A stretch of DNA of 64,000 nt from DSOI01 sp041394885 (lineage in GTDB: Bacteria > Acidobacteriota > Terriglobia > Bryobacterales > Bryobacteraceae), in NCBI GenBank assembly GCA_041394885.1, contig JAWKHI010000033.1, positions 14,001 through 78,000 on the forward strand. Direction: 5' to 3'. The notes under the pieces are model-generated. The model had not been told where the DNA came from. It saw nothing but the letters and a program-made list of their open reading frames with translations, and made no database searches. The stretch's first letter is position 1; each line of letters begins with the position of its first letter. The translations under genes and the position numbers were made by a program. Of the stretch, positions 17,859-27,174 are shown piece by piece.

Positions 17859-20800
17859 ATGCTCTGGGCGATCCGCCGAACCTACCTATCTGTTTGCCTT
17901 CTATTTCTGCCTTGCGCCGCTTACGCGCAGGCAAACCTGGCGACGATGACCGGATTGGTCACCGACACCACACAGGCCGCCGTAGCCGGGGCCACAATTA
18001 GCGTCCGCAACGTGGAGACCGGTCTCACGCGACAGGTGGATTCGAGCCCGAACGGCGATTTCACCGTCACCAGTCTTCCTCCCGGAAACTACGAGCTCAC
18101 CGCCGAGCATTCCGGGTTCCGGCGACACCTCGAGCGAGGCATCGTGCTGCAAGTGGGGCAGGTGTTACGCAGCGACATCCGGTTGGAGGTCGGCGCGGTC
18201 ACCGAGTCGGTGAGCGTGGACGCGGCGATCGTCACCATTAATACGGAAAGCGGAACGATCAAAGGCGATGTGATCGTGCAAGCTGAGATTCAGGAACTGC
18301 CCCTTTCCGGGCGCGACTTCACCGATCTGGCCTTCTTCACGCCGGGTGTGGTGCCGCGTGCCGAAGGCGGGCAGGGGTCCGGCCTGAACGTGAACGGCGC
18401 GCGAGCCTCCAACACCAACTTCTACGTGGATGGCTTCGACAATCGCAACGCGCGCGGAGCGGCGGCACAGACACGGCCCAATATCGACGCCTTGCAGGAG
18501 TTCAAGATGGAGGTGTCGGGTTACTCGGCCGAGTACGGACGCATGGCCGGCGGCGTGATGAACATGGTGCTTCGCTCAGGCACCAACCAGTTCCACGGAA
18601 ACGCGAACTACTTTCTGCGCAATGACATTTTCGATTCGCGCGCCTTCTTCGAACGCGACAAGACAGTGCTGCATCAGAACCAGTTCGCCTTCACCGTCAC
18701 CGGCCCCATCATCCGCAACAAGACGTTCTTTCTCGCCAGTTACGAAGGCTTACGCGCCAATCAGGAGGCCGCCCGGTTGTCACGCGTGCCCACCGAAGCC
18801 GAGCGCGCCGGCGACTACTCCGAGTCTGTCAACCTGAACGGCCAACGGCTGAATTTGTTCGATCGTCTTGCCACCGGCGCCTGCACCAACACCAACCGCG
18901 CGGCCTGTTTCCCCAACAACCGTATCCCGGCATCGCGCATGGACCCGATCGGCGTGAGTCTGGTAAGCGTGTTTCCGCTCGCCAACCGCGAGGCGGGCGT
19001 CACGGGGTTCAATTACTTCGCCGTGGCGGCCGATGTGGACAAGTGGAACAGCCCGCTCTTCAAGATCGACCATAAGATCGGCCAGAACAACCTCGCCGTG
19101 CGATACCAGATCCGCGCGGCGCACACCCAGAATCCGTTCACCGGCAGCGACACCGGGCTGTTCGGGATCTTCACAACAGACAACCGGTCACTGGGCGGCG
19201 TCGACTACACCCATATGTTCCGGCCCAATCTATTGGCCGAGTTCCGGTTCGGCGTGAGCCGCAGCGCCACGTGGGACCGGGGCCGTTTCGCCGGCGAGAA
19301 TATTTCCGCCAAACTCGGGCTGCCGGATCTGATCCCGGCGGGCGAGGCCAAGAACGAACCGCACCTGCTCGACTGGCCGCAGATCTTCACCGGTAACAAT
19401 TATCCGGATCTGGGCTCGGGAGCGAACATGCCCGTCCAGTATTTCGTCACGGACTGGCAGTATGGCGCCAAGTTCACCTGGATCAAGAACGCGCATAACA
19501 TCCGCTTCGGTTACAACGCGAATAACGTTCAATTGAACCAGCCTTACTTCAACAACCAGCGCGGAACCTTCCGGTTCGTCGGCAACCGCACGGGACACTC
19601 GGTGGCAGACATGCAATTGGGGTGGCTGAACAACGTCACGCGGCAGGTGGGGTTCAATCGGAACTATTGGCGGCAGCGCTACAACGGCGCTTTCATCAAC
19701 GACGATTGGAAGGCATCCCGCAATCTGACGTTGAACCTCGGCATGCGTTGGGAGGTGAACCGGGCGCCGTTCGACAAGTACGACCGCATGGCGGTCTACG
19801 ACGTGAACACGACGCGACTGGTGATCGCGAGCGACGCCAATGCGCCAGCCAACTTGCAGGAATTGCTCGACACTACCGGCCTGCGTGGCTCGGTGGCGAC
19901 AGCGGCCTCCATGGGGCGCGGACGGAGCGTCGTTTCCACGGACTGGATCAACTTTTCGCCGCGTCTCGGGTTCGCCTACCGGCTTGGCGACAAGTCCGTA
20001 GTCCGTGGCGGCTGGGGTATCTTCCTCAGCGGCGACATCCTCAACAACCTGCGCAACAGCCTGTCGAACCAGTTTCCCTTCGCGATCAACCAAAACTTCG
20101 TGGGCGTCAACGCCACGCCGAACCTGGTCTCGCTGCAGACGCCATTCCCGGACACCAGAACCACGCTCACCGGCACCACCACCGCCAATGGCTACAACCT
20201 CGATCCGAAGCAGTCGTATCTGCAGTCTTGGAACTTCACGATCGAACGGGAACTGTTCGCCGGAAACGCGATCGAGCTCGACTACCGGGGATCGAAGGGC
20301 ACGCACCTGCAGCGCCTTTACGATTTCAACCAGCCGTTCCGGAATCTCGAGAGCGTGATCGCCGGCGAGGGCTTCGCACGTCCTTATCCTCAGTTCAATG
20401 TGATCAATATCTATAACACCGGATCGAACTCGAACTATCAGGCGTTCAACGCCTCCTGGCGGCGCCGCAGCCGCGGGGGGCTGTTCTGGCGCGTGAACTA
20501 TTCGTTCTCGAAATCGCTCGACGACGCCACGCAGGCAAGCGGCCAGTCCAACGGTGGATTCGCCGGCGCGCTCAACGCACGCAATCTGAAGCTCGACCGG
20601 GGCCGCTCCGACTTTGACCGGCGGCACGTTTTCACGATGGTCGGCAACGCCACGCTACCGTTCGGTAAGCGGCGCCGGTGGGGTTCCAACTGGAACTCGT
20701 GGACCGAGGGCGTGCTGGGCGGTTGGCAGTTTTCCGGCACCGCCACGGCCTATTCTGGCTCGCCGTTCACCGTGGAGACGACGACTCCGAATCTCGATCA

Positions 20801-21260
20801 AGGCGGATCGGCGCGCCCCAACCGCGTCACCAACGGCCGCATCCCCGATGGATCGTTTCCGGGCAAGAAAGGTGTCGATTATGGCTGGTACGACGTGAAG
20901 GCGTTCGAGTCCGTGCCGTGCTACCTGGCCCCCAACGCCACGCCGCTCGCCAGTTGTCCGCCTACCAGCCAGTATGGCTTCCAGCCGTTCGGCTACGGCA
21001 ATTCGGGACGCAACATCCTCGACGGGCCCGGGCTCTTCTCGATTGACATGGCCATGTCGAAGAACTTCCGGATCCGCGAAGGGCACAACCTGCAGTTCCG
21101 GCTCGAGGCGTTCAACGTGCTCAACCACACCAACTTCATCATTACCGCTCCAATGACGTTCTTCGATGGCGTGGCCGGCGGCCAAGTGAACCAGGTGGGT
21201 GGAGTGGGCCGCGGCGGCGGACCGCGTATCTTTCAATACGCCGTGAAGTACCGCTTTTGA
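17859..21260 (+). CDS. TonB-dependent receptor, Oar-like (second copy)
   Basis: 1,133 residues with the same order as the previous receptor: signal peptide ending AYAQ, regulatory-like domain (GLVTDTTQAAVAGATISVRN, LPPGNYELTAEHSGFRRH), plug (LPLSGRDFTDLAFFTPGVVPR, GLNVNGARASNTNFYVDGFDN) and a 22-strand-type barrel. It ends YAVKYRF with a C-terminal aromatic residue, the sorting signal for outer-membrane insertion. The two receptors have diverged well beyond recent duplication. Its TGA stop lies in the CTTTTGA that marks the left edge of a palindromic element, so the element sits directly after the coding sequence. Confidence 0.93.
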   Translation: MLWAIRRTYLSVCLLFLPCAAYAQANLATMTGLVTDTTQAAVAGATISVRNVETGLTRQVDSSPNGDFTVTSLPPGNYELTAEHSGFRRHLERGIVLQVGQVLRSDIRLEVGAVTESVSVDAAIVTINTESGTIKGDVIVQAEIQELPLSGRDFTDLAFFTPGVVPRAEGGQGSGLNVNGARASNTNFYVDGFDNRNARGAAAQTRPNIDALQEFKMEVSGYSAEYGRMAGGVMNMVLRSGTNQFHGNANYFLRNDIFDSRAFFERDKTVLHQNQFAFTVTGPIIRNKTFFLASYEGLRANQEAARLSRVPTEAERAGDYSESVNLNGQRLNLFDRLATGACTNTNRAACFPNNRIPASRMDPIGVSLVSVFPLANREAGVTGFNYFAVAADVDKWNSPLFKIDHKIGQNNLAVRYQIRAAHTQNPFTGSDTGLFGIFTTDNRSLGGVDYTHMFRPNLLAEFRFGVSRSATWDRGRFAGENISAKLGLPDLIPAGEAKNEPHLLDWPQIFTGNNYPDLGSGANMPVQYFVTDWQYGAKFTWIKNAHNIRFGYNANNVQLNQPYFNNQRGTFRFVGNRTGHSVADMQLGWLNNVTRQVGFNRNYWRQRYNGAFINDDWKASRNLTLNLGMRWEVNRAPFDKYDRMAVYDVNTTRLVIASDANAPANLQELLDTTGLRGSVATAASMGRGRSVVSTDWINFSPRLGFAYRLGDKSVVRGGWGIFLSGDILNNLRNSLSNQFPFAINQNFVGVNATPNLVSLQTPFPDTRTTLTGTTTANGYNLDPKQSYLQSWNFTIERELFAGNAIELDYRGSKGTHLQRLYDFNQPFRNLESVIAGEGFARPYPQFNVINIYNTGSNSNYQAFNASWRRRSRGGLFWRVNYSFSKSLDDATQASGQSNGGFAGALNARNLKLDRGRSDFDRRHVFTMVGNATLPFGKRRRWGSNWNSWTEGVLGGWQFSGTATAYSGSPFTVETTTPNLDQGGSARPNRVTNGRIPDGSFPGKKGVDYGWYDVKAFESVPCYLAPNATPLASCPPTSQYGFQPFGYGNSGRNILDGPGLFSIDMAMSKNFRIREGHNLQFRLEAFNVLNHTNFIITAPMTFFDGVAGGQVNQVGGVGRGGGPRIFQYAVKYRF

Positions 21261-21352
21261 GGAACCGCGCAAAACGGACACGCTCCGGCGCTCTGTGATC
21301 GGGGGTTTCCAGCATGTTTGGAGCCGCGCCGGAGCGGCCTTTGCGCTTTTGA
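21252..21352 (+). repeat. Dispersed palindromic element, copy 3
   Basis: Left arm GCGCAAAACGGACACGCTCC (from about 21266) and right arm CCGGAGCGGCCTTTGCGC (ending 21346), separated by about 45 bases. The flanks CGCTTTTGA are present on both sides (21252-21260 and 21344-21352), which may be a target duplication. It begins at the stop codon of the TonB receptor and ends 8 bases before the stop of the convergent kelch gene, a convergent 3'-3' position where a hairpin could act as a transcript end. Confidence 0.85.
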
Positions 21353-21360
21353 TCGATCAG

Positions 21361-22374
21361 TCAGCGTACCCAATCGGGAAGTACGAGCGTTTCGGTGGAG
21401 TCGAGCTCAGGGCTTCCACCCCGGTTCCCGGATCCCGCGGCGACGTAGACGGTGCGCCCGATGAGAACGAGTCCGCTGCCATGGCGCCCGCGGGCGAATG
21501 TCGGCAGTTGCCTCCAGCGCCCGGTGCGGGTATCGAGCGCATCCACGTTCGAGTGGGCTTGCGGCTGCGTCGCGCTTTCGCCGCCCGCGACGATCAAATA
21601 CCGGCCCACGGCAAGCGCCATGCATCCGGCTCGTGGAACCGGCAGGTTGCCGCCGCTCGCGAGCGTCGTCCACTGGCTGGTGCGCGGATCGAACACGTCG
21701 ACGGCCGGCTCGACGAGTTCGAACACTTCCTTGGTGGCGCCCGAGGAGCGGCGGCCTCCGGCGGCATAAAGCTTGCCGGCGATCACGGCGGCCTGGAAAT
21801 GGTCGCGCGCGCGGGGGGCATCGGGGAGGCGGGTCCACTTTCCGGTTCGAAGGTCCAGTGCATCCAGCCAGGCGACATGGCCGTCCCAATGGCCGTTGAT
21901 GATTCCGCAAATCACGTAGAGGGTGCCGCGATGGATCACGGCGCCCGCGCCGCCACGCCGCCGGTCCTCGGGCAGCGAGGGGCCGCGCGACCAGGAATCG
22001 GTGCGCGGATCGTAGACGGGAAAATGATCGAGCGCGGTCTCATGCGGGTACTTCCCCGTCATCGCTCCCACCAACCAGATCTTGCCCTCCCAAACCACTG
22101 GCTGAAAGTGGTGGACCTCGACGGGAGGCGGGGCGCCGTGCGTCCATGTGCGCGTCGACGGATCGAAGATATCCACGGGCTGGATGCGCCGCCCGCCAAG
22201 CAAATAGATCCTCTTGCCGGCGGCGACGAAGGCGGCTTCGTGCCGGGGGTGCGGTTTGGCCACGGTCTCGAGCGTCCGCCAAGAGGAGGCCGCACTCTGC
22301 TGCGCGTGGAGTGCGGTGATCGCGTAACAAGCGGCCACTAGCGCCGGCGTGAGAAATGGCTTGATCGGAGTCAT
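21361..22374 (-). CDS. Secreted kelch-repeat beta-propeller protein
   Basis: 337 residues from the ATG at 22374; signal peptide to about ALHAQ. At least five kelch blades follow, each with the GG doublet and spaced Y/W: GKRIYLLGGRRIQPVDIFDP, GKIWLVGAMTGKYPHE, GTLYVICGIINGHWDGH, GKLYAAGGRRSSGATKEV, GRYLIVAGGESATQPQAH, GRTVYVAAGSGNRGG. These proteins bind ligands or act like galactose-oxidase propellers, but no catalytic Cys-Tyr copper site is seen, so a binding role is more likely. The gene is transcribed towards palindromic element copy 3 and is divergent from the SDR gene. Confidence 0.85.
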   Translation of the reverse strand: MTPIKPFLTPALVAACYAITALHAQQSAASSWRTLETVAKPHPRHEAAFVAAGKRIYLLGGRRIQPVDIFDPSTRTWTHGAPPPVEVHHFQPVVWEGKIWLVGAMTGKYPHETALDHFPVYDPRTDSWSRGPSLPEDRRRGGAGAVIHRGTLYVICGIINGHWDGHVAWLDALDLRTGKWTRLPDAPRARDHFQAAVIAGKLYAAGGRRSSGATKEVFELVEPAVDVFDPRTSQWTTLASGGNLPVPRAGCMALAVGRYLIVAGGESATQPQAHSNVDALDTRTGRWRQLPTFARGRHGSGLVLIGRTVYVAAGSGNRGGSPELDSTETLVLPDWVR

Positions 22375-22435
22375 GGGTTTTGCCCTCTCATTGTGGAACA
22401 GAGGGCAGCCCGATCGTGAGAGACTGTTCTTCTCT

Positions 22436-23209
22436 ATGTACGAACAACTATTCGATCTCACAGGCAAGGTAGCACTGGTAACGGGCGGCAGCCGAGGATT
22501 GGGGAAGGCCATGGCGCGCGCCTACGCCGAGCATGGCGCGGGTATCATGATCTGCAGCCGCCACGCGCCGGAGTTGGAATCGGCGGCCAAGGAAATTGGC
22601 GATGGGCTGCCGGGGGCGCGCGTGGAGTGGATGACGGCGGATCTGGCCAAGGCCGGTGAGGCGCAGCGGCTGGCCGATGAGACGCTCGCGCGGTTTGCAC
22701 GCGTGGACGTTCTGGTGAACAACGCGGGCTCGAACATTCCGCAGCGCGCGGACCAGATCACCGACGAGGCGTGGGACCAGATCGTCGAACTGAACCTGAG
22801 CGGCATCATGCGGCTGACTCGCGCCCTGCTTCCGCAGATGATGGAACGCAAGTGGGGCCGGGTGATCCACATCTCATCGGTGCTCGGGTTGGGCGGCAAG
22901 CTCGGGCGCAACGTCTACAGTGCCACCAAGGCCGCGCTCATCGGGATGGCGCGCTCGAGCGCCCTCGACCTGGGTCCTTTTGGCGTGACGGTGAACTGCA
23001 TTTCGCCGGGACCGTTTCTCACCGAATTGCCGCTCGGCATGCTCAACGACGAGCAGAAGCAGGAGTTCACCAACCGTACCGCGCTGAAGCGCTGGGGCAA
23101 GCCAGAGGAAATCGCCGGCGTGGCGCTGCTGCTCGGCACCGACGCCGGGAGTTACATCACCGGCACGACGATTCTCATCGATGGCGGCGTGCTGGCCAAT
23201 ATTCTGTAG
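22436..23209 (+). CDS. Short-chain dehydrogenase/reductase (gluconate 5-dehydrogenase-like)
   Basis: 257 residues from the ATG at 22436. The Rossmann cofactor motif TGGSRGLG is at 16-23 and NNAG near 95-98. The catalytic S148, Y161 and K165 (YSATK) are present, and the C-terminal TGTTILIDGG motif is typical of classical SDRs. The opening FDLTGKVALVTGGSRGLG resembles gluconate 5-dehydrogenase and 3-oxoacyl-ACP reductase relatives; the substrate is probably a sugar acid or other alcohol, but it cannot be fixed. It is cytoplasmic and complete. It lies alone on the plus strand between the kelch gene and the decarboxylase operon. Confidence 0.9.
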   Translation: MYEQLFDLTGKVALVTGGSRGLGKAMARAYAEHGAGIMICSRHAPELESAAKEIGDGLPGARVEWMTADLAKAGEAQRLADETLARFARVDVLVNNAGSNIPQRADQITDEAWDQIVELNLSGIMRLTRALLPQMMERKWGRVIHISSVLGLGGKLGRNVYSATKAALIGMARSSALDLGPFGVTVNCISPGPFLTELPLGMLNDEQKQEFTNRTALKRWGKPEEIAGVALLLGTDAGSYITGTTILIDGGVLANIL

Positions 23210-23215
23210 GGCGAT

Positions 23216-24574
23216 TCAAGCCGCCAGCGCAACGATGCGGTCCCAAACCGCGCGCACGTCGTCCCGCGTGGTCTGGTAGTTGCCGATGGCGAACCGCAGC
23301 ACGAAGCGGCCGTCCAGTACGGCGTGCGAGAGAAACGCAAAGCCGCTCGCGTTCACCGCGTCGAGCAGCCTTCGGCCGGCCGCGTCGCCCGCGCGATGGC
23401 GGAAGCAGACCAGGGAGAGCTCCACTGGCGCGGCGATTTCGAAGTCCGGATGTTCCTCGATCCAGGAAGCCAGTTCGCGCGCCCAATGGCAGTGATCGTC
23501 GATCATGGCGGCGATGCGTTCGCGGCCCCAGGCGCGCATCACGAACCAAAGCTTGAGGGCGCGGAACCGGCGGCCGAGGGGCAGCGAATACTCCATCAGG
23601 TTGAGCGCGCGCGGATCGTCAGCGGTGCGCAGAAACTCCGGCACCAGCGAGAACGCCGCGCGCAGCATTTCCGGACGCGTGGTGTAGAGCACGCTGCAAT
23701 CGATGGGTGTGAGCATCCACTTGTGCGGATTGACGATGAGCGAATGCGCCCGCTCGGCACCGGCGAGCACCCCGCGCCGCTCTTCCACGATGGCAGCGGA
23801 ACCTCCGTAGGCGGCGTCGACGTGCAGCCATAACGCATGGCGCTGCGCGATGTCGGCGATGGCCGGAACCGGATCAATCGACGCGGCCGGTGTGGCGCCC
23901 GTGGTGGCCACCACGCAGAACGGGCGCCGGCCGGCGACGATATCTTCCTGCACGGCCCGGGCGAGGAGCGCCGGATCCATGCGGAAAAAGGGGTCGACTC
24001 CGATCTTGCGCACCTGCAAGGCGGTGAGGCCGATGGTGGCGGCAGCCTTTTCCACCGAAGAGTGGGTGTGTTCGGAGCAGTAGAGGACGAGGTCCGCGAG
24101 CGGCGCGTCGGCATACTGCCGCGCGGCGGCGAGCACGTGCATTACACCGGTGGACGCGGTGTCGTGAATCATGCCGAAGAAGTCTTCAGGAAGGCCGAGC
24201 CATTGGCGCAGCCACGATGTGGTCACCTGCTCGAGCTCGGTGGCGGCCGGGCACGATTTCCATAGCATGCCGTTGACGTTCAGCCCGGCGGTGAGCAGTT
24301 CGGCGAGAATGCCCTCTGGAGCGGCGCTCACCGAGAAGAAGGCATGGAAGCGCGGATGGTTCCAGTGGGTGATGGCGGGCAGGATCTGTTCCTGGAAGCC
24401 CGCGAAGATATTGTCCATCGGCTCGGGATGTTCGGGCGCGGAGGGAGGAAGAGCATCGATCAGTTCGCCGGGTTGCGACGGGGAGACCACTGGGTACTCG
24501 CGAATGTGGGTCATGTACTCGGCCAGCCAATCGATCATCCGGTGGCCGTGCAGGCGGAATTGTTCTGGGGTCAT
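23216..24574 (-). CDS. PLP-dependent group II amino-acid decarboxylase (aromatic-L-amino-acid type)
   Basis: 452 residues, full length for the DDC/TDC family. The N-terminal RLHGHRMIDWLAEYM helix and HPRFHAFF motif are the dimer and substrate regions of aromatic amino-acid decarboxylases. H169 (SEHTHSS) would stack on the cofactor ring, D253 (HVDAAYGG) contacts the pyridine nitrogen, and K285 (NPHKW) forms the PLP Schiff base. The expected reaction is decarboxylation of Trp/Tyr/Phe-like substrates. Its ATG overlaps the stop of the upstream sulfatase (ATGA), making it the third gene of the operon beginning at 26816. That company is unexpected for an amine-forming enzyme. Confidence 0.92.
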   Translation of the reverse strand: MTPEQFRLHGHRMIDWLAEYMTHIREYPVVSPSQPGELIDALPPSAPEHPEPMDNIFAGFQEQILPAITHWNHPRFHAFFSVSAAPEGILAELLTAGLNVNGMLWKSCPAATELEQVTTSWLRQWLGLPEDFFGMIHDTASTGVMHVLAAARQYADAPLADLVLYCSEHTHSSVEKAAATIGLTALQVRKIGVDPFFRMDPALLARAVQEDIVAGRRPFCVVATTGATPAASIDPVPAIADIAQRHALWLHVDAAYGGSAAIVEERRGVLAGAERAHSLIVNPHKWMLTPIDCSVLYTTRPEMLRAAFSLVPEFLRTADDPRALNLMEYSLPLGRRFRALKLWFVMRAWGRERIAAMIDDHCHWARELASWIEEHPDFEIAAPVELSLVCFRHRAGDAAGRRLLDAVNASGFAFLSHAVLDGRFVLRFAIGNYQTTRDDVRAVWDRIVALAA

Positions 24575-25956
24575 TGCGCTTTAGACTGAGCCGTTTCCGG
24601 ATGCGTTTGGCGGAACTCGCGCAGCCGCGGCGGCTCCACCTCTTTCTTCCAGGCGGCGAGTTTGCCCCGGAGGCGGGCGGTGGCGGCGGGGTCGCGTTCG
24701 GCGAGATTCACTTTCTCCTCCACGTCGGCGGCCAGATCGAACACGTGCTCGGCGCCGTCGTCGATGACGTATTTGGTATCGCCGTCGCGGACGGCCCAAC
24801 GGCGGGTTTTGGCGCGTTTGTAACTCCAGTAGAGGGTTCGCGGAACGGGCTTCTTCTTGCCGGTGAGTATGGGCAGAAGGTCCATGCCGTCGAGCGGGCG
24901 TGTGGGCCGCACCTGCGCGGCGGCGAGGATGGTGGCGGAAACGTCCATGGTAATGGCCACCTGCGTGGTGGTGGCGTCAGCGGGCAGCACGCCGGGCCAG
25001 CGCATCAGGCACGGGACTCGGATGCCGCCTTCCCAGCATGAGCTCTTGGCTCCGCGGAACGGGACGTTGCGGCTGCGGTTGTAACCGCCGTTGTCGCTTT
25101 TGAAAATCACGAGTGTGTCGGAGGCGGCGCCGGCGCGGTCGAGCGCGGTGAGGATGTCGCCGACACGGCGGTCCATGTGCTCCACCATCCGGACGTAGGT
25201 GGCCCGGGTGCCGGCGTTCCACTTGGACTTGTCGGCCACGGGTGCGTCGCCAGGCCCCTGCAACGGGGTGTGCGGCGCGGTGAAGGGGACGTAGAGGAAG
25301 AACGGCTTGTCGCGCGGGCGGACGCGGGCGAGCCAGTCAATGGCGTGATCGGCGATGAGATCCGTGGCGTGGCCGGTGCGTTCAACGGGCTTGCCGTTGC
25401 GGTAGAGAACGTTGGTCCCATCCTCCTCGCGGTGGGTGATGTAGTCGGCGTTGCCGCCGAGGATGCCGAAGTACTCGTCGAAGCCGTGGGCGTTGGGGGC
25501 GAAGCGCCCGGTGTAGCCGAGGTGCCATTTGCCGGAGCAGCAGGTGGCGTAACCGGCGTCGCGCAGCATCCGCGCGATCGAAGTTTCCGAAACCGGCAGC
25601 CCCAGTTCGCCGCGCGCGGCGAGCCACTCGGCTTCGTCATAGCGGCCTACGTTGCCCACGCCGATGGCGCACTCGAGCCCGCCGACGCGCTGTTGGTAGC
25701 GTCCGGTGAGGAAGCCGGTGCGGGTGGGCGAACATTCCGGCGCGTTCGAGTAGGCCTGCGTGAAGCGCACGCCGCGGCGGCCGAGTGAATCGATGTGGGG
25801 CGTCTTGATGTCCGGGCACTGGTAAGAAGAAAGGTCAGAGGCGCCGAGATCGTCGGCGAGCAGCATCACGATGTTGGGCCGCCCAGCGGCGCGAGCCACC
25901 CTGGTGGTGAGTGGGCCCGCGGCGAGCGCGGAAGTCAGTAGTTGTCGTCGAGTCAT
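24571..25956 (-). CDS. Exported arylsulfatase-type sulfatase
   Basis: 461 residues from the ATG at 25956. Tat-like signal MTRRQLLTSALAAG; metal-binding DD at 35-36 (LLADDLGASD); formylglycine signature C-S-P-T-R at 75-79, then TGFLTGRYQQRVGG. The KSDNGGYNRSRNVPFRGAKSS segment and the SYKRAKTRRWAVRDG C-terminal part place it with arylsulfatase A-like enzymes. Both ends are translationally coupled: its start overlaps the unknown gene 25953-26816 and its stop overlaps the decarboxylase (ATGA both times). An anaerobic or aerobic formylglycine-generating enzyme must be supplied elsewhere in the genome. Confidence 0.92.
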   Translation of the reverse strand: MTRRQLLTSALAAGPLTTRVARAAGRPNIVMLLADDLGASDLSSYQCPDIKTPHIDSLGRRGVRFTQAYSNAPECSPTRTGFLTGRYQQRVGGLECAIGVGNVGRYDEAEWLAARGELGLPVSETSIARMLRDAGYATCCSGKWHLGYTGRFAPNAHGFDEYFGILGGNADYITHREEDGTNVLYRNGKPVERTGHATDLIADHAIDWLARVRPRDKPFFLYVPFTAPHTPLQGPGDAPVADKSKWNAGTRATYVRMVEHMDRRVGDILTALDRAGAASDTLVIFKSDNGGYNRSRNVPFRGAKSSCWEGGIRVPCLMRWPGVLPADATTTQVAITMDVSATILAAAQVRPTRPLDGMDLLPILTGKKKPVPRTLYWSYKRAKTRRWAVRDGDTKYVIDDGAEHVFDLAADVEEKVNLAERDPAATARLRGKLAAWKKEVEPPRLREFRQTHPETAQSKAQ

Positions 25957-26816
25957 CCGGCTAAAAGATCCTTTCCGGCCGGCACGCGGCCCTCGAGAAA
26001 AGCCTGCCCGGCATGGCCGCCGAAGTCCCGGGCGATGCCGGCGGCGGTCTCCACGAACGCGTTCATGCGATCCGCGCCCAGACGCTGGAACAAGCCAGGC
26101 ATGGTATCCAGGCACCATCCGTTGGCCTGGAGGCCGACGGTTTCAACGAGTGTCCGGAAGGCGGCCAGATAGGCGGGTGAGCGTTCGACGCTGCGCAGCC
26201 GGACAAGCGTCCCATAGGCGGCGGACACGTCGCCGGCGATGAGTGATGCCGCCAGCGGCAAGGCTTCCGGAACGCGCGCCAGGGCAGCCGGGAGGCGCTC
26301 GGCGTCGCGGCTTTCCTCCATACGTTCGGCGGGGAAGGCGGCGGTGAAGCGCTGCAGGTCCGCGATGGAATGGACGGCGGCGAGGCTGGCCATGGCGAGG
26401 ATAGCGTCCTTGGTGGTCATGGCGTAGGCGGCGACGCAGGCGAACTTGCGGGGCTCGCGATTGGTGGCGTCGATGACGCGCTTCATGCCGCTTTCGCCCA
26501 GGTCCGCGGCGGCGGGAGCGAGGGTGGGGAACTGTTCGAGAAACGTGTCGCGGCCGTTGTCGGCGAGGGCCTGCATCCATTGGGCGAAATGATCCAGGAT
26601 GAATTGGGCGCACTTGCGGTCCGGCTGTGCGGCTTCGAGCGCGCGCCGCAGACAAGCGATGCCTTCGCCCGGGCCGAGAGAAGAAGGCGTGCGGAACTGC
26701 TCGGCGACTACGATGTCGGCGATCCTGGCCGCGTCTGGCCTCGCGCCGGGAGCAAGCCCCGCCACCAGCGCGTAGACAGGGTGAATAGCCGCGAGTTGGG
26801 ATTCGAGTTCCGGCAC
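25953..26816 (-). CDS. Hypothetical alpha-helical protein, first gene of sulfatase/decarboxylase operon
   Basis: 287 residues, not recognised. It has no signal peptide or membrane segment. It is Ala/Leu-rich and almost entirely predicted helix, with repeating hydrophobic patterns such as CLRRALEAAQPDRKCAQFIL, ATNREPRKFACVAAYAMTTKD and AYGTLVRLRSVERSPAYLAAF that suggest a helical-repeat (HEAT/TPR-like) scaffold. There are no obvious catalytic clusters. The start at 26816 is the only good one. It is coupled by ATGA to an exported sulfatase and through it to an amino-acid decarboxylase, so its function may be tied to them. Confidence 0.7.
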   Translation of the reverse strand: MPELESQLAAIHPVYALVAGLAPGARPDAARIADIVVAEQFRTPSSLGPGEGIACLRRALEAAQPDRKCAQFILDHFAQWMQALADNGRDTFLEQFPTLAPAAADLGESGMKRVIDATNREPRKFACVAAYAMTTKDAILAMASLAAVHSIADLQRFTAAFPAERMEESRDAERLPAALARVPEALPLAASLIAGDVSAAYGTLVRLRSVERSPAYLAAFRTLVETVGLQANGWCLDTMPGLFQRLGADRMNAFVETAAGIARDFGGHAGQAFLEGRVPAGKDLLAG

Positions 26817-26870
26817 CGATCCTTATGATTGTACGGCCTGCATTGAATAGACGTGGCGGGAAGGACTACA

Positions 26871-27167
26871 ATGATGCGGATGCCAGCCTGGAACTATGCG
26901 CAGGAACATGGCGGCGACCCGGGCGACGAAACCGCCGCGGACCTTCGGACGTATCTCGATCGCATCCCGGACCCCAAGATCCGCCAGTATCGCCGCGAGT
27001 GGACCGATGACGAAGTGATGGTTTGGTGCGGTGACTTCGCCGACGACGGCTACTTGATCCTGCCCGCAAGCGCGCGGAGCGTGGACGCGGCCGAGTTCCG
27101 CCGTGAACTGGAAGCGTCGATCGCGTACCGGGAGGCGAAGCTTCGCGTGGTGACGCCAGCATGGTAA
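26871..27167 (+). CDS. Small acidic hypothetical protein
   Basis: 98 residues from the ATG at 26871, preceded by GGGAAGGA (a GTG at 26853 would lie inside this ribosome site). The sequence has a tetratricopeptide-free, mixed alpha/beta look: DLRTYLDRIPDPKIRQYRRE, DEVMVWCGDFADDGYLILPA, then an amphipathic FRRELEASIAYREAKL helix. It is acidic in the centre, with no signal peptide. The family is not recognised. It is followed 7 bases later by the sialidase-like gene on the same strand, so it probably leads a three-gene unit ending at 30095. Confidence 0.6.
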   Translation: MMRMPAWNYAQEHGGDPGDETAADLRTYLDRIPDPKIRQYRREWTDDEVMVWCGDFADDGYLILPASARSVDAAEFRRELEASIAYREAKLRVVTPAW

Positions 27168-27174
27168 CAGGAGC

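Noticed and set aside
14790..20627. Several long minus-strand frames (14790-15776, 16041-17159, 19230-20627) opposite the TonB receptors
   Set aside because: Composition typical of antisense frames in high-GC DNA; the plus strand has continuous receptor domains.
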